This document shows, in pieces, positions 58,116 to 64,000 of a stretch of 64,000 nucleotides of DNA. Positions within the stretch are counted from its first letter, which is position 1, and every line of letters begins with the position of its first letter. Source of the DNA: Bin87 sp965221295 (GTDB taxonomy: Bacteria; Chloroflexota; Dehalococcoidia; Lucifugimonadales; UBA3495); contig OZ244879.1 of NCBI GenBank assembly GCA_965221295.1, positions 372,001 to 436,000 of the forward strand. The letters are read 5' to 3'. The notes beneath the pieces are model-generated. The model saw only the letters and a list, made by a program, of their open reading frames with translations, was not told the origin of the DNA and did no database searches. A program made the translations under genes and the position numbers.

Positions 58116-59912
58116 ATGCCGATACGCCAACTGTCCCCGAGCGTCGCCGCGCAAATCGCCGCCGGCGAGGTGGTCGAACGTCCCGCATCCGTGGTCAAGG
58201 AACTGGTAGAAAACTCGTTGGACGCCGGCGCCACCCGCATCGACCTGTCGATACGGCAGGGTGGCGTCGCCGAAATCCGCGTGGCGGACGACGGCTGCGG
58301 CATACCCGCTGCGGAGCTGGCCCTGGCCTTTAGCCACCACGCCACCAGCAAGCTGGCAACGCCCAACGACCTGGAAACTGTGGCGACCCTGGGATTCCGC
58401 GGCGAGGCTTTGCCCAGCATCGCGGCAGTATCCAGGGTAATCTGCACCACCAGAACCGCCGATTCGGAGGTCGGCTCGCGGATTGAATTTCGCTACGGCG
58501 ACCCGATTGGCGACGGGCCAACAGGCTGTCCGATGGGAACGACAGTGCAGGTGGTCGAGTTGTTCGGCAACCTGCCGGCGCGACGGAGATTTCTTCGCTC
58601 CGACGCGGCCGAATCGGCGCGCATCCAGGAGGTGGCGACGCGATACGCCCTGGCGTACCCGGAGGTTCGGTTCGCGCTGGCCACCGATGGCCGGCAACTG
58701 ATCAACTCCCCCGGCCACGACCGGCTGCAGGACGCCATCCTGGCGCTGTACGGCGGCGAAGTGGCGGCCAAGATGCTCCCCGTGTCGGCCAACGACGGCC
58801 AGGTATCGGTTTCCGGTTACGCTGGCGCCCCGGACCTCAACCGGCACAACCTTTCCCAGGTGACTCTGATCGTCAATCGGCGGTGGGTGCATCACCGCTC
58901 GATAATTTATGCCATCCAGCAGGCTTACCAGGGTTCCATGCCCGACCGCCGCTACCCGGTGGCGGTCATCAACGTTGATTTGCCCGTGGCGGAGGTGGAT
59001 GTCAATTCGCATCCCACCAAGCGCGAGGTTCGGTTCCGCAACGAGAATCGTATCTTCGCGGCCGTGCGGCGCGCCGTGCAGGATGCGCTGGTGGCCCACG
59101 CTCCGGCGCGGCAGGCGACCCGGTCTTTCAGCGCGCCCGGTGATCCATCTTGGCCCGAGTCTTCATCCTCGCCAGACGCTCCCGTTTGGCGCGGCGACGT
59201 GGCGAACGGTTCTACCGCCTTTTCGGTCAACCGCTCCGGTTCCTCCGCGGTGGCAGGTTCCGCGCCGGTGCGAGATGAGTTCGCCCTGCCTACCACTGGG
59301 CTGGCGCAACCGCGTGTTCCCTTGCGGGAGGCGCTGGCCGGCTTGAACGTGGTTGGGCAGGTTCGCCAAACCTACGTCGTCGCCGAGGGACCCGCGGGCA
59401 TGTACCTCATCGACCAACACGCCGCTCACGAGCGCATCGTGTACGACCGCATCCGATTCGGCGACCAACCGGCGGAGAAAGCGGCGCAACCGTTGCTGGT
59501 TCCCGCGCCGGTGGAGTTGAGCCTGGCGCAGGTCGGCGCCATGCAGGACTACGCCGAACTGCTCGCCCAATACGGCTTCATCCTCGAGCCGTTTGGAGGC
59601 AACGCCTGGCTGGTTCGAGCGCTCCCCGCAATGTTGACCAGCCGCAACAGTCCAGACCCGTCGGCGGCTTTGACCAACCTGCTGGATGGCGTGGCGGTGG
59701 AGAGAGTGATACTGGAGCGAGAGGACGCGCTGGCCGCCACCATCGCCTGCCACGGTTCGGTGCGGGCTGGCGACACGCTAAGCCAAGATGAGATGAACGC
59801 GCTGCTGCGCCAGCTGGAGGCCACCGAAAACCCCCATCACTGCCCACATGGTCGGCCCACGGTTATCCACTTCACCGAGTACCAGCTGGAAAAGGAATTC
59901 GGCCGACGGTAG
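58116..59912 (+). CDS. mutL: DNA mismatch repair protein MutL
   Basis: 598 aa from ATG 58116 (MPIRQLSP, the standard family start); ATG 58083 would add 11 residues. GHKL ATPase motifs: ENSLDAGAT, VADDGCGIP, TLGFRGEALPSIAAVS. A C-terminal endonuclease-type domain is present: DQHAAHERIVYDR (the DQHA-x2-E-x4-E motif, with Asp for the last Glu), IACHGSVRAGD and CPHGRPT followed by EFGRR. This is the nicking MutL found in bacteria without MutH. The linker (about 340-400) is Ser/Ala/Pro-rich. Confidence 0.96.
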   Translation: MPIRQLSPSVAAQIAAGEVVERPASVVKELVENSLDAGATRIDLSIRQGGVAEIRVADDGCGIPAAELALAFSHHATSKLATPNDLETVATLGFRGEALPSIAAVSRVICTTRTADSEVGSRIEFRYGDPIGDGPTGCPMGTTVQVVELFGNLPARRRFLRSDAAESARIQEVATRYALAYPEVRFALATDGRQLINSPGHDRLQDAILALYGGEVAAKMLPVSANDGQVSVSGYAGAPDLNRHNLSQVTLIVNRRWVHHRSIIYAIQQAYQGSMPDRRYPVAVINVDLPVAEVDVNSHPTKREVRFRNENRIFAAVRRAVQDALVAHAPARQATRSFSAPGDPSWPESSSSPDAPVWRGDVANGSTAFSVNRSGSSAVAGSAPVRDEFALPTTGLAQPRVPLREALAGLNVVGQVRQTYVVAEGPAGMYLIDQHAAHERIVYDRIRFGDQPAEKAAQPLLVPAPVELSLAQVGAMQDYAELLAQYGFILEPFGGNAWLVRALPAMLTSRNSPDPSAALTNLLDGVAVERVILEREDALAATIACHGSVRAGDTLSQDEMNALLRQLEATENPHHCPHGRPTVIHFTEYQLEKEFGRR

Positions 59913-59928
59913 CGTGAAGGAGCCGAAA

Positions 59929-59952
59929 CAGGGCAGCCGCTAGGCTACCCTG
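59929..59952. terminator. Hairpin between convergent mutL and the small Tat gene
   Basis: CAGGG and AGCC pair with GGCT and CCCTG around a GCTA loop, with one C-A mismatch. It lies 16 nt after the mutL stop and 25 nt from the end of the minus-strand gene. U tract absent. Confidence 0.4.
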
Positions 59953-59977
59953 GAAGACTGGGCAGGCGCTGCGAGGA

Positions 59978-60217
59978 CTACCGACGTGGATCGGAGCGTG
60001 GATCCTGCGCCGGGTGAAAGATAGAACCGGGGCCCGGGAATTCGTTGGCGGCCTCAGCGGTCCGGTCGCGCCGCCCGAAGGGCATGAAGCCAGCGATCGC
60101 GGCGGCTCCGGCGATGCCAAGGCCAAGCGCTCCCAAGAACCAGCGACGCGAGGTTCCGTTGGGGGCGTTCTCGTCGTTGGAGGCCGCGGCCTCAGTGGAC
60201 ATGATTTGTTTGGGCAC
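59978..60217 (-). CDS. Small protein with twin-arginine-like signal
   Basis: 79 aa. A polar N terminus (MSTEAAASNDENAPNG) precedes SRRWFLGALGLGIAGAAAIAG, a good twin-arginine motif plus hydrophobic segment (about residues 23-44), then a short Arg/Pro-rich tail (ending PAQDPRSDPRR). There is no folded domain beyond the signal, so it is either a membrane-anchored micro-subunit or a short Tat substrate that travels with a partner. GTG 60217 lies 10 nt after GGAG on this strand; ATG 60202 is an alternative. I do not recognise the family. Confidence 0.55.
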   Translation of the reverse strand: MPKQIMSTEAAASNDENAPNGTSRRWFLGALGLGIAGAAAIAGFMPFGRRDRTAEAANEFPGPGSIFHPAQDPRSDPRR

Positions 60218-60249
60218 GGTTCAGTGTCTCCAATTGCCATTGATTAGCG

Positions 60250-60504
60250 CTGAAATCCTACCAACAGCCTGGATAGATGTCAACGCGCGGGCCACTCGCG
60301 GCTGCGTGATTTCCGCCAATTGTCATCGGCAGCGCGCCGCGAGGCGATCCCGTTGACTACAACCGCCGTCGGTTGCCTGCTCCTTGGATCAATCATGTCC
60401 TGAAACGCTGCCCCGGCCAATGTTGTCCTTGAGGAACGTTGGTTACGCTGGTACGGGACTACCCAGTCGTTTTCGCTCCTCGAAATTGCGCGGGTTTTCG
60501 CTCC
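60250..60504. other. Intergenic region, left part of the repeat-rich block
   Basis: No gene recognised. Fragments resembling the dispersed repeat (GCTCCTCGAAATTGCG near 60475) occur at its right end. Confidence 0.5.
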
Positions 60505-60630
60505 TGTCATTGCGAACGCAGCGTGGCAATCCCGTTGACCGCGACCAGCGGCCGTCCGGTTCCGCTGCCCCGACGGCCGTTCGCCCAAGCAACGGGATTG
60601 CCGCGTCGCTAGCGCTCCTCGTATTGACAG
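60505..60630. repeat. Inverted pair of diverged dispersed-repeat copies
   Basis: 60505-60540 begins TGTCATTGCGAACGCAGCG and ends GTTGACC: the reverse complement of the 36-bp core, same length. About 50 bp later 60591-60630 carries AACGGGATTGCCGCG and ends CGTATTGACAG in direct orientation, so the two form a palindromic unit. GACGGCCGTT between them also occurs in the 117-bp unit at 48540. Confidence 0.75.
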
Positions 60631-60715
60631 ATAATTAAGGCGCTCCTCGCAATGACAGACAATTGAGGCGCTCCTCGCAATGGCAGACAATTAAGGCGCT
60701 CCTCGCAATGACAGG
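60612..60715 (+). repeat. 28-bp tandem repeats, about 3.7 units
   Basis: Units start at 60612, 60640, 60668 and 60696, each GCGCTCCTCGCAATGACAG plus an AT-rich AxAATTAAG segment; the last is partial. They are derived from the end of the dispersed repeat core (CTCGCAATGACA). No spacers separate the units, so this is not a CRISPR array. Confidence 0.9.
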
Positions 60716-60962
60716 CCGCATGAGCGCTCTTCGTCATGACGGATAACAAAAGCCGCTTCGCCACGAAGGATCATGGGAACGCCCAAGCGATGGCCCCGCG
60801 CAGAGAATGGCGACGTGAACAGCCACGCCGCGGTTCCAAGCCTTGGCGCCCGTTCCGCTCCGGATGGGTTGTCCACCCGTGACGGCGTCCGGCCGGCCTG
60901 GGGCGGCCAAACAACGATCGTAGATGACCTTGCGAAAAACCCAGAAAAAGCGGGCGGCGCGT
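60716..60962. other. Intergenic region between repeats and trkH promoter
   Basis: About 245 bp, no gene recognised on either strand. One further degenerate repeat-like phrase (GCGCTCTTCGTCATGACGG) at 60724-60742 is followed by unique sequence. Confidence 0.45.
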
Positions 60963-60990
60963 TTGACATCTGCGCGACTGCGCAGATAAT
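60963..60990 (+). promoter_or_regulatory. trkH: Promoter of trkH-trkA with an operator-like dyad
   Basis: -35 TTGACA (60963-60968), 16-bp spacer, -10 GATAAT (60985-60990). The spacer is almost entirely an inverted repeat: TCTGCGC-GACT-GCGCAGA at 60969-60986. A protein bound there would lie between the two promoter elements. Confidence 0.7.
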
Positions 60991-61049
60991 AACTTGGTCA
61001 ACATAGGCCACTGGTCTGGCTTGCGGCAGCCGGCGACCCTTTCAATGAA

Positions 61050-62531
61050 TTGCGCCCAGTGAATCAGCACAACGAAGGCTCCGCGGATTCTCCGACCGCT
61101 GCGTCAATCGGGCGCCGGCCGACGCCGTTGCGGGTGCCCGTCCGCCGACGAGTTCCACCGCGCCGGTGGTCTTCAGCGCCGGCGATTCTCCTGGGCCTCT
61201 TCCTGCTGTTGAATTTGGCAGGCGGGATCCTGCTGTACCTCCCGTTCGCCGCCGCGGGAGAACCGGCCAGCCTGGGGGTGGCGTTCTTCACGGCCATCTC
61301 GGCCGCCACCGTAACCGGCCTGACCCAGGTGGACACGCAAACCTTCTGGTCGCCCTTTGGGCAGGCCGTCTTGTTCGTCCTCATGCTGGTGGGCGGCCTG
61401 GAGTTCATGACCGCGGCCACCGTGCTCGTCTTCTTCAGTCGTCGCACCACTGTGCTGGAAGAGGAGGTGTACCAGGACACCGTGGGGTCTGGCCACACCT
61501 CCAACGTGGCCAGAATCGCCCGCAACATCGTGCTGGCCTTCATGCTGGGTTACCTCATCGGCGCGGCGTTGATTTACTATCAGATGCGGACGTTGCCCGA
61601 CATGTCGCCCCTGCAAGCCGCCTGGCAATCGCTGTTCCTTTCGGTTTCGGCGTTCAACAACGCGGGGCTTTCCATCTTGCCCAACGCCGCCAGCGGAAAC
61701 AACCTGGACACCCTGGGAGCGACCCCCTACTTTGCCGCGGTCATCACGCCCATGATCATTCTGGGCGCGCTGGGCTGGCCCCTGATGGTGGACATGCGTA
61801 GAAACTGGCGACCGGGCTTCGGGCGGCGGCGGCTCGCCGGGCTGTATCTGTTCAACTTCTCCCGCTTTACCCTGGACACCAAGCTGGTCCTGATCCTCAC
61901 GCTGGGGCTGTACGGCCTGAGCGCCGCCCTCTTCCTGCTCGCCGAGTGGAACGGCGTCCTGTCGGATTATTCCCTGCTGGGCAAAGGGGGATCATCCATA
62001 TTTCACGGCGCCAGCGGCCGAACCGCCGGGTTCGCGGCGCTGGACTGGAGCCAGGTGAAGGATTTCACGCTGCTAACCTACGGCGGGTTGATGTTCATCG
62101 GCGGTTCCACGGCTTCGGTGGCGGGCGGAATCAAGGTGAATACCGTTGCCGTGCTGCTGGTGGCGGCCCGTTCGGCCGCGCTGCGGCATCCGCGAACCGA
62201 GGTGTTTCGACGCGAGATCGGCGCGGCGCTGGTCGCCCGAGCCCTGATGGTGGCTTTGATCTCCGTCGGCTACCTCGGCGTCGTGGTTCCAATATTGACC
62301 TATACCGACCCGCACATCAATTTTGAAATGCTGATGTTCGAAGCCGTTTCCGCCTTCGGCACCAACGGAATGTCCACTGGGGTATCGGCCGACCTGAGCC
62401 CGGTCGGGTCTATAATATTCATGGTGACCATGCTGGCCGGGCGAATTGGGCCGCTAACATTGGTCATGCTGTTGGCTCCCCGGGAGGAAGCGTCCTACCG
62501 TTATCCCGAAGAACCCGTTAGAATTGGGTAG
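61050..62531 (+). CDS. trkH: TrkH/KtrB-type potassium channel subunit
   Basis: 493 aa membrane protein with four pore repeats. The selectivity-loop segments are visible as AATVTGLTQVD, AFNNAGLS, GRTAGFAALD and AFGTNGMSTGVS, each followed by hydrophobic helices. A roughly 40-residue Arg/Pro-rich N terminus precedes TM1; the start is uncertain (TTG 61050 or GTG 61059). The partner TrkA gene begins 5 nt after its stop. It takes up K+ (or Na+-coupled K+) for osmotic balance, which could complement the trehalose genes. Confidence 0.93.
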   Translation: MRPVNQHNEGSADSPTAASIGRRPTPLRVPVRRRVPPRRWSSAPAILLGLFLLLNLAGGILLYLPFAAAGEPASLGVAFFTAISAATVTGLTQVDTQTFWSPFGQAVLFVLMLVGGLEFMTAATVLVFFSRRTTVLEEEVYQDTVGSGHTSNVARIARNIVLAFMLGYLIGAALIYYQMRTLPDMSPLQAAWQSLFLSVSAFNNAGLSILPNAASGNNLDTLGATPYFAAVITPMIILGALGWPLMVDMRRNWRPGFGRRRLAGLYLFNFSRFTLDTKLVLILTLGLYGLSAALFLLAEWNGVLSDYSLLGKGGSSIFHGASGRTAGFAALDWSQVKDFTLLTYGGLMFIGGSTASVAGGIKVNTVAVLLVAARSAALRHPRTEVFRREIGAALVARALMVALISVGYLGVVVPILTYTDPHINFEMLMFEAVSAFGTNGMSTGVSADLSPVGSIIFMVTMLAGRIGPLTLVMLLAPREEASYRYPEEPVRIG

Positions 62532-62536
62532 CAACC

Positions 62537-63193
62537 ATGGGACATCAAGTCTGTGTCATCGGCCTGGGTCGATTCGGCGCCAAATTGGCGACAACCCTGT
62601 TCCAATCCCAGCACGAAGTTCTGGCCATAGACCAGGACGACCTGAAAGTGCAATCGATGCTGGGGCGGGTCACCTACGCGGTTGAGGCCGACGCGACCAG
62701 CGAAACGACGCTGCGGGACTTGGGCATAGCCGACATGGATGTCGCCGTGGTTGCCTTGGGCAGCCAAGTTCAATCCAGCATCATCACCACCATGCTGCTC
62801 AAAATGATGGGGCTGCCCTTTGTCATCGCCCGCGCCACCGACACGCGGCACGCCGAGATCCTGCACCGGGTTGGAGCCGACAAGGTGATCTTTCCCGAAG
62901 AAGAGGCTGCCGTGCGCGCCGCCAGCCTGGACCTGACCCCCAATTCCATCGACTTCATCGGCATCACCGAAACCGACGGGATCCACAAGCTGCGTCCACC
63001 GGAGCGAATGCGCGGGCGCAGCCTGCGGGAGGCGGGTTTGGGCGCCGACCACGGCCACCGGCTCATTACCATGGTGATACAACGCGGCCACGAGTACATC
63101 ATAAATCCCGACGAAAGCGAAATAATCGGCGACGGCGACATCCTGGTTGTTGCCGGCAGCCACGAGCAGATCGCCAGTACCTTCGAGCGATGA
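62537..63193 (+). CDS. trkA: TrkA/KtrA-type regulatory subunit
   Basis: 218 aa. One RCK N-terminal Rossmann domain (VCVIGLGRFGAKLATTL with GxGxxG, then AIDQDD as acidic nucleotide ligand) and one TrkA-C domain (from about residue 135, ending in DGDILVVAGSHEQI). The single-RCK format is the KtrA-like type that assembles as an octameric ring on the channel and gates it by ATP/ADP or NAD(H). It is encoded 5 nt downstream of trkH. Confidence 0.94.
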   Translation: MGHQVCVIGLGRFGAKLATTLFQSQHEVLAIDQDDLKVQSMLGRVTYAVEADATSETTLRDLGIADMDVAVVALGSQVQSSIITTMLLKMMGLPFVIARATDTRHAEILHRVGADKVIFPEEEAAVRAASLDLTPNSIDFIGITETDGIHKLRPPERMRGRSLREAGLGADHGHRLITMVIQRGHEYIINPDESEIIGDGDILVVAGSHEQIASTFER

Positions 63194-63226
63194 TCACGCG
63201 CCAACCTCCTCCTGCGGTGAACGCCA

Positions 63227-64000
63227 ATGCCTGACCGAATCGGTTACCTGGGTCCTCCGGGAACCTACACCGAGCAAGCGGCCCTGCTGTACGCTCCGAA
63301 TGCCGAGTTGACGCCCTATGCCACCATCAGCGCCGTGGGCTCCGCCGTCGTAGCTGACGAGTTGGATTCCGGCGTGGTGCCCATCGAAAATAGCCTGGAA
63401 GGTTCGGTCACGTTTACCCTCGACCTATTGATCGCCCAGTCGGGACTGTCAATCAGGAACGAAGTCGTCATCCCCATTGACCACTACCTGGTAGCGCCAC
63501 CCGGAGTGTCGGCAGACTCAGTTGAGGTGATCTACTCCCATCCGCAGGCGCTGGCCCAGTGCCGTTCCTATCTGGGGGAGCATTTCCCCACCGTGGCGCG
63601 TGAAGCGTCGCTGAGCACGGTGGCCGCGGTCATCGACATGCAATCCAGCCGGGTCCCAGCCGCGGCCATCTGCCCCCAACGCGCGACCGAGATCTACGAC
63701 GTTCGCATCCTGGACCAAAGCATCCAGGACAACTCCACCAACCAGACCCGTTTCGTGGCCCTGGCCCATGACGACCATCCGCCCACGGGTCACGACCGCA
63801 CGTCCATCAGTTTCGCCTTCGCTGTGGATCGGCCGGGCAGCTTGTATCACGCCATTGGAGAGTTCGCCGAGCGCAACATCAACCTGGTCAAGATTGAAAG
63901 CCGCCCCACCAAGCGGGAACTGGGACGGTATGTTTTCCTGATTGACTGCGAGGGCCACCGGGAAGAACCCGATGTGGCCAATGCGCTGCGCAGCCTCAGC
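63227..64000 (+). CDS. pheA: Prephenate dehydratase (3' end beyond window)
   Basis: First 258 residues, still open at the window edge. Forms phenylpyruvate from prephenate. Catalytic-domain motifs: IGYLGPPGTYTEQAA at the start, VVPIENSLEGSV, YSHPQALAQCR, and NQTRFVAL with the essential Thr-Arg-Phe. The ACT regulatory domain follows (SFAFAVDRPGSLYHAIGEFAE, KIESRPTK), the phenylalanine-binding feedback site. No chorismate mutase domain precedes it. ATG 63227 lies 6 nt after GGTGA, 33 nt past trkA. Confidence 0.95.
   Translation, partial: MPDRIGYLGPPGTYTEQAALLYAPNAELTPYATISAVGSAVVADELDSGVVPIENSLEGSVTFTLDLLIAQSGLSIRNEVVIPIDHYLVAPPGVSADSVEVIYSHPQALAQCRSYLGEHFPTVAREASLSTVAAVIDMQSSRVPAAAICPQRATEIYDVRILDQSIQDNSTNQTRFVALAHDDHPPTGHDRTSISFAFAVDRPGSLYHAIGEFAERNINLVKIESRPTKRELGRYVFLIDCEGHREEPDVANALRSLS

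Noticed and set aside
60280..60690. Minus-strand open frame of 136 residues in the repeat block
   Set aside because: Its peptide (CHCEERLNYLS and similar) is the translation of the intergenic repeat; no start signal or domain.
60612..60715. 28-bp repeats resembling a CRISPR array
   Set aside because: Units are directly abutting with no spacers, the last is partial, no cas genes are near, and the sequence derives from the dispersed intergenic repeat.

Overview
The window is a high-GC bacterial chromosome segment. Gene content and order suggest a Chloroflexota member, most likely a Dehalococcoidia/SAR202-like lineage. The reasons are a molybdenum hydroxylase of the CO-dehydrogenase family, one uninterrupted ribosomal-protein superoperon from rpsL to rpsI with secY-adk-map-infA-rpmJ and truA, a thiolase-like protein without the catalytic Cys, and a separate NuoEFG-like unit. 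The lineage is inferred from gene style; no 16S gene is present.

Layout. 1-1778: end of a CoxL-like subunit with a His-rich tail, then its FAD subunit. 2565-4031: dnaA, without dnaN. 4125-11727: NHL-repeat protein, secreted HEXXH protein with Fn3-like domains, thiolase-like enzyme, a tandemly duplicated RQEG-repeat membrane protein, ychF and a GNAT enzyme. 11880-18763: a methionine-salvage/SAM-cycle cluster (mtnA, an ASST-like protein, mtnP, a rhodanese, ahcY, metK) behind a complete SAM-I riboswitch with its own promoter and terminator. 19090-21907: hexose phosphate mutase, RDD protein, CcdA-like protein. 21971-43667 (minus): 34 ribosomal proteins and partners in one operon, starting at a TTGACA-17-TAACAT promoter; tuf is absent from its usual place between fusA and rpsJ.

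44168-64000 (plus): otsA-otsB (trehalose), an 8-unit minisatellite, a HAD hydrolase, a DsbA/FrnE-like gene with in-frame UGA, repeat-rich DNA, a nuoE-nuoF-(nuoG/fdhA-like) module, mutS, an ArsC/Spx-like gene with in-frame UGA, a HAD protein, mutL, a tiny Tat-signal protein on the minus strand, more repeats, trkH-trkA, and the start of pheA.

The most notable observation is the pair of candidate selenoproteins. In both, a UGA replaces the first cysteine of a catalytic CxxC motif, the frame stays open through the rest of a complete domain, and a hairpin follows at bacterial SECIS distance. Conventional gene calling would truncate or miss both. Other points of interest are the riboswitch-led SAM-recycling cluster, a uS5 protein with a tail of about 125 residues containing 21-bp repeats, a NuoG/FdhA-like subunit with Gln where formate dehydrogenases carry Cys/Sec, a dispersed 36-bp intergenic repeat family, and a trkHA promoter with a perfect dyad between its -35 and -10.
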